Shown: piece by piece, positions 14,881 to 20,317 of the stretch
How positions within the stretch are numbered: position 1 is the stretch's first letter
Layout of the letters: each line of letters starts with the position of its first letter
IMG/VR virus record: IMGVR_UViG_3300034061_002830
Location: 1-32,830 of that record
From: a virus
Length of the DNA stretch: 32,830 bases
Reading direction: 5' to 3' (one strand)
Made by a program: the position numbers and the translations under genes
Notes under the pieces: model-generated
Database searches by the model: none
What the model saw: only the letters and a program-made list of their open reading frames with translations
What the model was told of the DNA's origin: nothing

Positions 14881-15112
14881 ATACGACTTACTAATCACCG
14901 AAGAATATGAAAAGAACGGTGAGAAAAAGACAGCCTTTAACAAAGTGGGGGTGGCTTTCCCTACCAGAAACGGTGACGGGTTCGTCCTGAAGCTTTGGTC
15001 ACCACCGATGACTTTGCTTTTAAAGGAAGCGAAAGAATGGGACAAGAAAGACGTAAAGCAAAATTCGGCCAAATCGTTGCCTGATGATTTTGATTCTGAT
15101 TTGCCTTTTTAG
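14870..15112 (+). CDS. Small SSB-like protein with acidic DLPF tip
   Basis: An 80-residue protein overlapping the exonuclease by 11 bases. The N-terminal part is strand-rich and charged (KYDLLITEEYEKNGEKKTAF, then NKVGVAFPTRNGDGFVLKLW); the end is DDFDSDLPF, an acidic stretch capped by a hydrophobic Pro-Phe as in the C-terminal tip by which bacterial SSB recruits partners. No full OB-fold call is possible by eye. Genes of this kind occur beside exonuclease genes in phages. SSB or SSB-mimic function is inferred. Confidence 0.55.
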   Translation: MTTKYDLLITEEYEKNGEKKTAFNKVGVAFPTRNGDGFVLKLWSPPMTLLLKEAKEWDKKDVKQNSAKSLPDDFDSDLPF

Positions 15113-15121
15113 GGGGATGCC

Positions 15122-15310
15122 ATGATAGAGGCAAAAATAACATGCACTTGGGATACATCAAGGGGCGAAGAAACAAGGGTGACGCTTAGCAAATCCTTTG
15201 ATGACTTGTCGCAAATTGCAAAACTTGATTTTTTAAAGGATTGTATTGGAGATTTGACCGATCTTTACAACAAAACCCCTCTTTTCTTTGAGAATCAATC
15301 AGGTGCTTAA
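15122..15310 (+). CDS. Hypothetical small acidic protein
   Basis: 62 residues with AGGGGG upstream of the ATG. It begins MIEAKITCTWDTSRGEETRV (strand-like) and continues with a helical SFDDLSQIAKLDFLKDCIGD. It lies inside the recombination operon, 9 bases after the SSB-like gene and overlapping the next gene. I recognise no family; a recombination accessory role is suggested only by location. Confidence 0.55.
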   Translation: MIEAKITCTWDTSRGEETRVTLSKSFDDLSQIAKLDFLKDCIGDLTDLYNKTPLFFENQSGA

Positions 15311-15635
15311 AGTCCCAAAGATACGCAGCGAGAAGCACCGCCGATGGATTGCGGGGCTTCCGTGTGTGTATTGCAGAAAATCCCCATGTCAGGCCGCACA
15401 TATCCGCCACGGCTTGGCTGGGGGCATGGGATTAAAGCCATGCGATTCGCTGTGTGTGCCTCTTTGTCCGCCCTGTCACGAAATCCAAGGAAGAAGCGAA
15501 AGAAAGTTTTGGGGTCAATTTGGTCTCGGAATAGAAGGTGCAAAATTACTAGCAAAAGATTTGTATAAAAATACAATGGACACAAACATGGCAATTATGC
15601 TAATAATTTCCTATTCACAACATAGGGAGGCATAA
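15303..15635 (+). CDS. HNH-like/Ref-type zinc-finger nuclease
   Basis: Using the GTG at 15303 it has 110 residues; a TTG at 15288 is an alternative. It shows KHRRWIAGLPCVYCRKSPCQ, then AAHIRHGLAGGMGLKPCDSL and VPLCPPCHEIQGRSE: paired Cys motifs (CVYC, CPPC) and His residues in an arrangement typical of phage HNH/DUF968-type proteins related to Ref, a RecA-dependent nuclease. It sits among recombination genes, consistent with DNA processing. The start is uncertain because neither codon has a strong ribosome site. Confidence 0.65.
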   Translation: MLKVPKIRSEKHRRWIAGLPCVYCRKSPCQAAHIRHGLAGGMGLKPCDSLCVPLCPPCHEIQGRSERKFWGQFGLGIEGAKLLAKDLYKNTMDTNMAIMLIISYSQHREA

Positions 15636-16243
15636 TGCTTAATTTGTCGGGACAAAGGTTTGAGAGCTGGGAAGTTTTATCGTTGGGCAAAAAGCCCAGC
15701 GGCATAAAAACAATGGGAACTTTCTGGGAGTGCAAATGCACAATATGCGGAGAGAATAGCATTATTAACGGCTCTAGGCTTGTTGCTAAAAGAAAAGTCA
15801 GGTGCCGAAATTGCCACTCAAAAGTTGAAAAAGGCATTATCAATGGCAGGCAAACCCATGAATACTATTCTTGGAGAGGAATGAAGGAAAGATGTTTTAA
15901 TCCGAATCATGCATCATTTGGTAACTATGGCGGGAAGGGAGTTACAGTCTGCAAAGAGTGGAAAGATTCATTTCCAGCATTTTTAAGAGATATGGGAAAA
16001 AGGCCAGCCAAATGCTCGCTTGACAGGATAGACCCAGAAGGAAACTACGAACCAGGAAATTGTAGATGGGTAAATCAAAAAACTCAAGCCAACAATAAAT
16101 CACAGCCGACCTTAACAGATGACCAAATATCCGCCATCATAGAAATGGCATCTATGGGTGTTGAGCATAGCCTTATAGCTAGACTGTGCTTCTCATCCAG
16201 AAGCCATATTGCCATCATAGCGAACAAAGCAAACAAAAAATGA
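15635..16243 (+). CDS. HNH homing-type endonuclease
   Basis: The 202-residue protein has an N-terminal zinc-ribbon-like region (ECKCTICGENS...RCRNCHSK, four Cys pairs about residues 32-61), then the phage HNH block YYSWRGMKERCFNPNHASFG, NYGGKGVTVCKEWKDSFPAF, SLDRIDPEGNYEPGNCRWVN, and a C-terminal helix-turn-helix-like tail (SLIARLCFSSRSHIAIIANK). This is the free-standing homing endonuclease type that spreads between phages. GGGAGG precedes the ATG; it overlaps both neighbours by 1-4 bases, so it is unusually well fitted into the operon. Confidence 0.82.
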   Translation: MLNLSGQRFESWEVLSLGKKPSGIKTMGTFWECKCTICGENSIINGSRLVAKRKVRCRNCHSKVEKGIINGRQTHEYYSWRGMKERCFNPNHASFGNYGGKGVTVCKEWKDSFPAFLRDMGKRPAKCSLDRIDPEGNYEPGNCRWVNQKTQANNKSQPTLTDDQISAIIEMASMGVEHSLIARLCFSSRSHIAIIANKANKK

Positions 16244-16629
16244 ACTTTATTATCAAGACAGAACCAGACAAACAGGCCGCCATTGCCCATATCAGGGACA
16301 TGGAGTTAGCTTATCCGATGCGAGTAGAGGTGAAGCGATATTACAAAAAGCGAACCCTGAATCAAAATGATTTGTATTTTTCTTGGATAGAAATACTTGC
16401 TAATGAGTTTGGGAACACCAAAGAGGAAATGCACGACGCGCTAAAGATTAAAATTATGGGCGCGGCCACCGCTAATCTGGCGGGGGAGATTATCCACCTT
16501 CCACCCAATTCTAGACACTTAGAAACTAAAACGTTTTCGGAATATATGGACAAGGTTTATGCCCTAGCCTTAGAATATGGGATTATTTTACCGCAGCCAA
16601 ATGAAAAAGCCTATGAAAAAGAAACTTAA
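16240..16629 (+). CDS. NinB-like recombination-region protein
   Basis: 129 residues from the ATG overlapping the previous stop (ATGA). The segment VEVKRYYKKRTLNQNDLYFSWIEILA recalls the KRSLxQN-x-LxW pattern of NinB and similar phage proteins linked to single-strand-DNA recombination; FGNTKEEMHDALKIKIMG and HLETKTFSEYMDKVYALALE follow. Its position between exonuclease and RusA agrees with a recombination mediator role, which remains an inference from a short pattern. Confidence 0.55.
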   Translation: MNFIIKTEPDKQAAIAHIRDMELAYPMRVEVKRYYKKRTLNQNDLYFSWIEILANEFGNTKEEMHDALKIKIMGAATANLAGEIIHLPPNSRHLETKTFSEYMDKVYALALEYGIILPQPNEKAYEKET

Positions 16630-16804
16630 AAACCCACGCGCCGAAATTGTCGCCAATGAAATTCTAAGCTGGATTTACAAAGACGACAAAATCACAAAGC
16701 GCCAAATGAAACCATTTGCCATGGAACTTGCCGGTATTATTTTAACACGGCTTGAATCTTACGACATGACAAAACAAGAAATTCAAGATAATTATATTTC
16801 ATGA
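16601..16804 (+). CDS. Hypothetical small basic protein
   Basis: 67 residues beginning MKKPMKKKLKNPRAEIVANE, helical throughout (ILSWIYKDDKITKRQMKPFA, MELAGIILTRLESYDMT). The start at 16601 is the first ATG after the usable upstream context; an ATG at 16613 is also possible and no strong ribosome site decides. It overlaps its upstream neighbour by 29 bases and the rusA start by 4, so it belongs to the operon. No family recognised. Confidence 0.5.
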   Translation: MKKPMKKKLKNPRAEIVANEILSWIYKDDKITKRQMKPFAMELAGIILTRLESYDMTKQEIQDNYIS

Positions 16805-17181
16805 AAGTAACATTATCTTTTCCTAGCTCGCTTCTATCGCCAAACAACAGGAAACATTGGGCAGAAAAAATGCCTGTTAAAAACGCCGCCAAGTTGGAAG
16901 CCAAACTAGCCGGTGCAAAACTGGATTATAAACATAACGGCCAAAACATTCATATTCTGATTAAATTTTACCCGCCTAAAAACAACCGCGACGAGGATAA
17001 TTGCATAGCATCCGCAAAAGCATATCTTGATGGATTTGCCAGCGGCATAAGAGTAAATGATAAATTTTTCAGGGTAAAACCTAGGCTTTGTAAAGCAGAC
17101 CCTCAAAACCCTAGAATGGAATTTATAATTCTTAATGAAGATTCAGTAAAAAGCTTAGAAGCTATTTTTGATTCGCTTTAA
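16801..17181 (+). CDS. rusA: RusA-like Holliday junction resolvase
   Basis: The 126-residue protein (RusA has 120) shows the family pattern: an N-terminal strand (VTLSFPSSLLSPNNRKHW), then LIKFYPPKNNRDEDNCIASA, where the D-x-D-N acidic residues form the catalytic site, and KAYLDGFASGIRVNDKFF with two more conserved Asp residues. It cleaves four-way junctions, clearing recombination intermediates before packaging. Last gene of the rightward recombination operon; its 3' end overlaps the convergent RHH gene by 20 bases. Confidence 0.88.
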   Translation: MKVTLSFPSSLLSPNNRKHWAEKMPVKNAAKLEAKLAGAKLDYKHNGQNIHILIKFYPPKNNRDEDNCIASAKAYLDGFASGIRVNDKFFRVKPRLCKADPQNPRMEFIILNEDSVKSLEAIFDSL

Positions 17182-17329
17182 GAAATTCCGTCATAATATC
17201 ACCACGCGATTTATTCATGCTTGCACACAATCCGGCCAAAGTTTCAATTTCCGGCCAGCGCAAATAAAGCGTAATAGTCTTGCCGTTTTTGCTGATTTTC
17301 AAGGGTTTTTTGACTTTTTTCTTCTTCAT
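17162..17329 (-). CDS. Ribbon-helix-helix regulator, predicted leaderless mRNA
   Basis: A 55-residue ORF opposite the rightward genes. A basic start (MKKKKVKKPLKISKNG) is followed by the RHH unit: strand KTITLYLRW, helix PEIETLAGLCASMN, turn KSRGD, helix IMTEFLKAN, as in Arc/MetJ/CopG dimers. Its own promoter (TTGACA-17-TATTAT) ends 6 bases before the ATG and there is no Shine-Dalgarno, so the mRNA probably starts at or next to the ATG. It is the only gene in this transcript and is convergent with rusA. It probably regulates the overlapping divergent promoter. Confidence 0.75.
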   Translation of the reverse strand: MKKKKVKKPLKISKNGKTITLYLRWPEIETLAGLCASMNKSRGDIMTEFLKANQK

Positions 17330-17335
17330 GCTTTT

Positions 17336-17364
17336 ATAATATATTTATTTAAAATTGTTGTCAA
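17336..17364 (-). promoter_or_regulatory. Promoter for the RHH gene
   Basis: On the minus strand TTGACA (17364-17359), exactly 17 bases, TATTAT (17341-17336). Near-consensus sigma70. Its -35 is separated by 6 bases from the -35 of the divergent promoter (TGTCAA-CAGTTA-TTGACA), forming an inverted repeat where one repressor could block both. Confidence 0.8.
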
Positions 17365-17370
17365 CAGTTA

Positions 17371-17399
17371 TTGACAGGCCGGCTACATAGTGGTATTGT
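17371..17399 (+). promoter_or_regulatory. Promoter for the accessory operon
   Basis: TTGACA (17371-17376), 17-base spacer, TATTGT (17394-17399). The -10 and start region overlap the dyad TATTGTCAATA (17394-17404), identical to that at 10478-10488, a good place for a repressor. GGAGG precedes the first ATG at 17429. Confidence 0.75.
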
Positions 17400-17428
17400 C
17401 AATACATAGCAACACGGAGGCTATTATT

Positions 17429-17563
17429 ATGATTAACTACCTAAACCAACTAGAAGAACGTATTCGAATCAATCACCCTGTGGCCTATTACTTGGGCGGC
17501 ACTATCATTATGGCGGCTGCAATCGCTGTTTTTATGTTTCTTGTTTATGTAGTAGGGGCGTAA
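17429..17563 (+). CDS. Small single-span membrane protein
   Basis: First gene of the accessory operon, 44 residues: a charged N-terminal helix (NYLNQLEERIRINHPV) and a long hydrophobic segment ending the protein (GTIIMAAAIAVFMFLVYVVG). GGAGG lies about 9 bases before the ATG. The topology suggests a cytoplasmic N-terminus with a C-terminal membrane anchor. It could be an early host-takeover or superinfection-exclusion peptide; no family recognised. Confidence 0.65.
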   Translation: MINYLNQLEERIRINHPVAYYLGGTIIMAAAIAVFMFLVYVVGA

Positions 17564-17564
17564 C

Positions 17565-17942
17565 ATGAATTATTTTAACATAGCTAAATCAATTGTTACC
17601 GATGACTTGAAGCGTAAGGGCATCCATTCGTTTTCGATTGAAGATATTGTGTGGCAAGCAAGCGCCGTTGTGCAGGCCTACGACCTGCTGGAGGCACAAG
17701 ACAAAGAAAAGGCTGAAAGTATGTGGGAATTGGTTGCGCCGCTAGTATCGGACTTCTTAGACCGCCACAACTTGCCGGAGCTGGACAGCTTTTTTCCCGA
17801 TCCTAACAAGCAGATTGCCGCAAGGGCGGTGCTGGTTAAGCGTGGCCATGGGACTGACTTTGACTATATCCCTATCTTCGAAACCTACCGTGACAGGGCT
17901 GATGCGATTCTGCGGGAGGTATTGAATGATCCCAACGCATAA
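17565..17942 (+). CDS. Hypothetical helical protein
   Basis: 125 residues, largely helical and acidic: SIVTDDLKRKGIHSFSIEDI, VVQAYDLLEAQDKEKAESMW, then FETYRDRADAILREVLNDPN. Starts one base after the previous stop, with GGGG upstream. It overlaps the next gene by 17 bases. I do not recognise the family. Being second in an early accessory operon, a host-interaction role is likely but not shown. Confidence 0.6.
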   Translation: MNYFNIAKSIVTDDLKRKGIHSFSIEDIVWQASAVVQAYDLLEAQDKEKAESMWELVAPLVSDFLDRHNLPELDSFFPDPNKQIAARAVLVKRGHGTDFDYIPIFETYRDRADAILREVLNDPNA

Positions 17943-18165
17943 AATTGTCAATGTTTGGCCTTACGTGCAGTTTGACCCTACACCGTTTGCCAATTTCAAT
18001 CATCCTGACGCACACTTAATCAGGGAATTTAAGGAAGATGCAGAGATTGACGAGCTGCTAAAGGAATTCAGGGAGCAGCGCGGCTTGCAAGCGTTTCTTG
18101 ATAGAATTGAAAAGCACCTTCTTGAGATAAAGCGAATCATGTTAGAAACAAAGTATGAGAGATGA
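17926..18165 (+). CDS. Hypothetical small protein
   Basis: 79 residues. The N-terminal half is aromatic and Pro-rich (IVNVWPYVQFDPTPFANFNH); the C-terminal half is a charged, probably coiled-coil helix (EIDELLKEFREQRGLQAFLD). GGGAGG lies 6 bases before the ATG, a strong signal inside the preceding gene. Stop overlaps the next ATG (ATGA). Family unknown. Confidence 0.6.
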   Translation: MIPTHKIVNVWPYVQFDPTPFANFNHPDAHLIREFKEDAEIDELLKEFREQRGLQAFLDRIEKHLLEIKRIMLETKYER

Positions 18166-18338
18166 AAGCACTAATTTTCCTGTCATTCGTGGCCGTTGCG
18201 GTGGGTACATCCGGCCTATACTGGGACTTGTGGGAGCGCCACAGGGCAAACGAACTGGACATAAAAAGGTATCAGGCAAGCGAGTGCTATCAAGCGTTAA
18301 ACGATCCACTATTAAAGGAGCTAAAAAACCATGACTAA
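18162..18338 (+). CDS. Small membrane-anchored or secreted protein
   Basis: 58 residues: hydrophobic N-terminus (MKALIFLSFVAVAVGTSGLY), then a charged segment (WDLWERHRANELDIKRYQAS) and ECYQALNDPLLKELKNHD. It overlaps the previous stop (ATGA). The pattern of one N-terminal span followed by S-x-x-C-(Y/F)-x-A-L is also present in the small ORF at 21891, suggesting related proteins. The single Cys could form intermolecular disulfides in the periplasm. Function unknown. Confidence 0.6.
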   Translation: MKALIFLSFVAVAVGTSGLYWDLWERHRANELDIKRYQASECYQALNDPLLKELKNHD

Positions 18339-18363
18339 CCCCTACACGCACAAAGGAGAATGA
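18331..18363 (+). CDS. Leader mini-ORF 1, MTNPYTHKGE
   Basis: A ten-codon frame with AAAGGAG upstream. Its own last codons (AAA GGA GAA TGA) form the ribosome-binding site of the next gene, so its translation probably couples to that gene. The first seven codons repeat at 18531, and NPYTH recurs at the start of the gene at 18775. Likely a duplicated gene start left at a cassette boundary. Confidence 0.4.
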   Translation: MTNPYTHKGE

Positions 18364-18366
18364 ACG

Positions 18367-18534
18367 ATGAAACCAATTAAGCAACGAGATGATCTGCGTG
18401 ACGCATTGAAAGCAATGCCACCAGCCCTTTCCACTTTTCCTGATCATATGGCGGAATGGGCTTTTAATTATTATGCAGCGATTAAACACGCATTAACTAT
18501 TGCTGCTCAATTACAAGAAGGAAAATTAAAATGA
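18367..18534 (+). CDS. Hypothetical small protein
   Basis: 55 residues: basic start (MKPIKQRDDLRDALKAMPPA), then an aromatic, helical middle (FPDHMAEWAFNYYAAIKHAL) and a short tail (TIAAQLQEGKLK). AGGAG precedes the ATG and lies within leader mini-ORF 1. Stop overlaps leader mini-ORF 2. The gene and its leader form a 200-bp cassette bounded by the repeated leader sequence. No family recognised. Confidence 0.55.
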   Translation: MKPIKQRDDLRDALKAMPPALSTFPDHMAEWAFNYYAAIKHALTIAAQLQEGKLK

Positions 18535-18572
18535 CTAACCCATACACCCACCTAACCACCAAAGGAGAATGA
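18531..18572 (+). CDS. Leader mini-ORF 2, MTNPYTHLTTKGE
   Basis: Thirteen codons, overlapping the previous stop (ATGA) and ending in AAAGGAGAATGA, which supplies the ribosome site for the gene at 18575. It shares MTNPYTHL with the N-terminus of the 18775 gene and MTNPYTH...KGE with mini-ORF 1. Probably a recombination scar with retained translational function. Confidence 0.4.
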   Translation: MTNPYTHLTTKGE

Positions 18573-18574
18573 CG

Positions 18575-18778
18575 ATGCGACAAGCAGAAGTTAGGCCAAT
18601 TGGCCATGAGAATGTCATTGGAAGCTTTGAGAGAGCCAAACTGCTTGGAGGAGGTTTATTTCAAGATAATGACGGACGAATTAGGATGTATATAGAATGT
18701 GGGATTAAAACTGGAATTTATGACGACCCATCAGGACACCAATTTTTATACTTTCCACTATGGAAGGAATCAAAATGA
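18575..18778 (+). CDS. Hypothetical small protein
   Basis: 67 residues: RQAEVRPIGHENVIGSFERA, KLLGGGLFQDNDGRIRMYIE, then CGIKTGIYDDPSGHQFLYFP, probably a small beta-rich domain. The start at 18575 is preferred over the ATG at 18569 because AGGAG is 8 bases before it but only 2 before the other. Stop overlaps the next start. The leader and gene form a 244-bp cassette. Family unknown. Confidence 0.55.
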   Translation: MRQAEVRPIGHENVIGSFERAKLLGGGLFQDNDGRIRMYIECGIKTGIYDDPSGHQFLYFPLWKESK

Positions 18779-19230
18779 ACCCCTACACCCACCTACGCAC
18801 ACTACTGGATGATAAGAGTAAGCATGCTGAATTATGCGCTCGCCTATGGTGCGCTGTTAGCGGCAATGAATTTTCATGTGACCAAGTATGCGGTGATACA
18901 ATATACACCACCAACCTAGACGCGCTGCTGCCGCTGTGGCCGGAGGGGTGGCGTTTTATTTTAGATTCAGGAATATATACAAATGTGTGCAGAGCATTGA
19001 TTTATGGTGGACAGGAACTTGGTAGCACGACGCAAACAACCCCAGCCCTAGCCATGCTGGATTGCCTGTTGCAAGTGCTGGAATATGAATGGGATAATCG
19101 AAGCGTGGAATTGAGTGGTGCGGACATAGACAAATGCCCACAATGCGGTGGCCATGCCGATAATGGCCATGATCGTGAGCTACCGCCTAACCCCTACGTC
19201 TGCACGAAATGCGAGGAACGCGATGAGTAA
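18775..19230 (+). CDS. Protein with C-terminal zinc ribbon, unknown function
   Basis: 151 residues from the ATG at 18775, which has AAGGA 7 bases upstream; an ATG at 18760 would add five residues. It begins NPYTHLRTLLDDKSKHAELC, continues with a mixed region rich in Trp and Leu (LDALLPLWPEGWRFILDSGI), and ends with a four-Cys zinc-ribbon pattern CPQC(G)...CTKC (residues about 123-147). Phage proteins of this shape are often annotated only as hypothetical. The zinc site suggests nucleic-acid or protein binding. Confidence 0.6.
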   Translation: MNPYTHLRTLLDDKSKHAELCARLWCAVSGNEFSCDQVCGDTIYTTNLDALLPLWPEGWRFILDSGIYTNVCRALIYGGQELGSTTQTTPALAMLDCLLQVLEYEWDNRSVELSGADIDKCPQCGGHADNGHDRELPPNPYVCTKCEERDE

Positions 19231-19582
19231 ATATCAAGAAGCATTAAGCGTATTAGACAATGCATGGCATGGGTATCCCCATGCTAGGGAAGTTGTCTTT
19301 GAGTTATTAGAGGACGCGCACAATGAAACTAGAAGGCCAGAACTCACAAAGACGTTTCTTGATATTTATGTCAACCATTATAGTCGCTGCGGTACTTTTT
19401 GGCCTTGCACTGAGCATGGACTGAAACAAATGGCCAAAGATGCGGACATCACAACTCTTGAGGTTTGGATCAAGCCTGAATTTTACAACGGAAACACATC
19501 AGAAAGACTTTGTATGCTCGCTCAATCAGGGAGAAACAAGTTATTTGATTCGATTAATCAAACTAAGGGAAAAACCCAATGA
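19223..19582 (+). CDS. Hypothetical protein
   Basis: 119 residues from the ATG overlapping the previous stop by 8 bases (ATGAGTAA), with GAGG upstream. It is helical (KYQEALSVLDNAWHGYPHAR, EVVFELLEDAHNETRRPELT) with a Cys/Trp/His-containing middle (HYSRCGTFWPCTEHGLKQMA). I do not recognise the family. It belongs to the accessory operon and ends in an ATGA overlap. Confidence 0.55.
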   Translation: MSKYQEALSVLDNAWHGYPHAREVVFELLEDAHNETRRPELTKTFLDIYVNHYSRCGTFWPCTEHGLKQMAKDADITTLEVWIKPEFYNGNTSERLCMLAQSGRNKLFDSINQTKGKTQ

Positions 19583-19800
19583 CCAATGAAGATGACTTCT
19601 TCAACAGGCACGACGCCCACCCGCAAGGGGTGTATCTGGCTATCTCTTATCCTGCCGACAATGATAGTGATGAGAGATACGCCATATTCTCTACCAAAAA
19701 AGAGGTCGAGAAATACACGGACGAACTAGGCACAGATTACGTCAATGCCATTGCGCCGTATATTATTGACGAACCAAGCCATTGCGCCGTATATTATTGA
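19579..19800 (+). pseudogene. Small protein truncated by a 31-bp tandem duplication
   Basis: The current frame encodes 73 residues (MTNEDDFFNRHDAHPQGVYL..., ending DEPSHCAVYY). The last codons lie in the second copy of a perfect 31-bp tandem repeat (19747-19808), read in a shifted frame. Removing one copy restores a 77-residue protein ending DEPNFGNIPREELQ, whose TGA at 19841-19843 (present numbering) would overlap the next ATG as elsewhere in the operon. The gene is therefore recently broken, or the C-terminus has been changed. Function unknown; the domain looks like a small beta/alpha fold (VYLAISYPADNDSDERYAIF). Confidence 0.65.
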
Positions 19801-19808
19801 CGAACCAA
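19747..19808. repeat. Perfect 31-bp tandem duplication
   Basis: Bases 19747-19777 are repeated exactly at 19778-19808, starting GCCATTGCGCC. Because 31 is not a multiple of three, the copy shifts the reading frame of the gene at 19579. The exact identity points to a recent slippage or duplication event, or an assembly error. Confidence 0.9.
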
Positions 19809-19839
19809 ACTTTGGAAACATCCCACGGGAGGAGCTGCA

Positions 19840-19899
19840 ATGACCAGTAAGAACGCAATCATGCCGCGTGATGCAACGATAAGCAGAGTACGAATTTAA
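19840..19899 (+). CDS. Mini-ORF, MTSKNAIMPRDATISRVRI
   Basis: A 19-residue frame with an excellent ribosome site (GGGAGGAG, 5 bases before the ATG). Its start resembles that of the mini-ORF at 20261 (M-x-SKN-x-I-x-P). The TGA of the restored upstream gene would overlap this ATG. It may be a real peptide, a truncated gene or a coupling leader. Confidence 0.4.
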   Translation: MTSKNAIMPRDATISRVRI

Positions 19900-19928
19900 C
19901 CAACCAACCGTCCAAGGAGGACAAAACC

Positions 19929-20150
19929 ATGAATAAACTGTTTCAAGTACACAAACTGAATGCCGCTGGATTAGATGCAGCAAAGTGCATAGCGCAACAA
20001 TTCAATAATGTGGCTGAGTATATCGAAAACCTACCAGACGGGCGCGAGAAATCAATCGCTCTAACAAAGCTCGAAGAGGCATGTTTCTTTGCTAAAAAGG
20101 CAATCGCCGTGCTTCCTGAAAATCAGGAGAAACCCAATGACCAGAATTAG
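19929..20150 (+). CDS. acb2: Acb2-like cyclic-nucleotide sponge (anti-CBASS)
   Basis: The 73-residue protein matches the helical-hairpin domain shared by Acb2 and Tad1: VHKLNAAGLDAAKCIAQQFN, then the hallmark PDGREKSIALTKLEEACFFA (residues 36-55) and KKAIA. The short length fits Acb2 (under about 100 residues) rather than Tad1. Acb2 proteins assemble into oligomers that sequester cyclic di- and trinucleotides, so CBASS effectors are not activated; some members also bind other signals. A strong AAGGAGG ribosome site precedes the ATG. Family call rests on the hallmark motif; ligand range cannot be told from sequence. Confidence 0.8.
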   Translation: MNKLFQVHKLNAAGLDAAKCIAQQFNNVAEYIENLPDGREKSIALTKLEEACFFAKKAIAVLPENQEKPNDQN

Positions 20151-20271
20151 GAGGATATTAGCATGGCCATTTATGGTGCTGGGGGCAACGCTGATTGTAA
20201 TAGGTTCCATCATTAATGCCGACACAATCAATTTTAACGGCATAAATCTTGGGGGAAAAAATGAACAGTAA
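20137..20271 (+). CDS. Small membrane protein
   Basis: 44 residues: basic N-terminus (MTRIRRILAW), one hydrophobic span (PFMVLGATLIVIGSIINADT), and a short Asn/Gly-rich tail. The start at 20137 has AGGAG 8 bases upstream and overlaps the acb2-like gene by 14 bases. Could act at the membrane against host defence or be a lysis-timing factor; no family recognised. Confidence 0.6.
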   Translation: MTRIRRILAWPFMVLGATLIVIGSIINADTINFNGINLGGKNEQ

Positions 20272-20317
20272 AAACGTAATCGTGCCGCATGAGCCAAGTG
20301 ATGTTATTTCCAAGTGA
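20261..20317 (+). CDS. Mini-ORF overlapping the Mom-like start
   Basis: Eighteen residues, MNSKNVIVPHEPSDVISK, with GGGGG upstream of the ATG. It overlaps the previous stop and runs 29 bases into the Mom-like frame, whose ATG has no ribosome site of its own. Translation of the mini-ORF could therefore control that gene. Its first codons resemble the mini-ORF at 19840. Confidence 0.45.
   Translation: MNSKNVIVPHEPSDVISK

Noticed and set aside
17168-17374. A 68-codon rightward frame after rusA
   Set aside because: It is antisense to the clear RHH gene at 17162-17329 and runs into the divergent promoters; no ribosome site.
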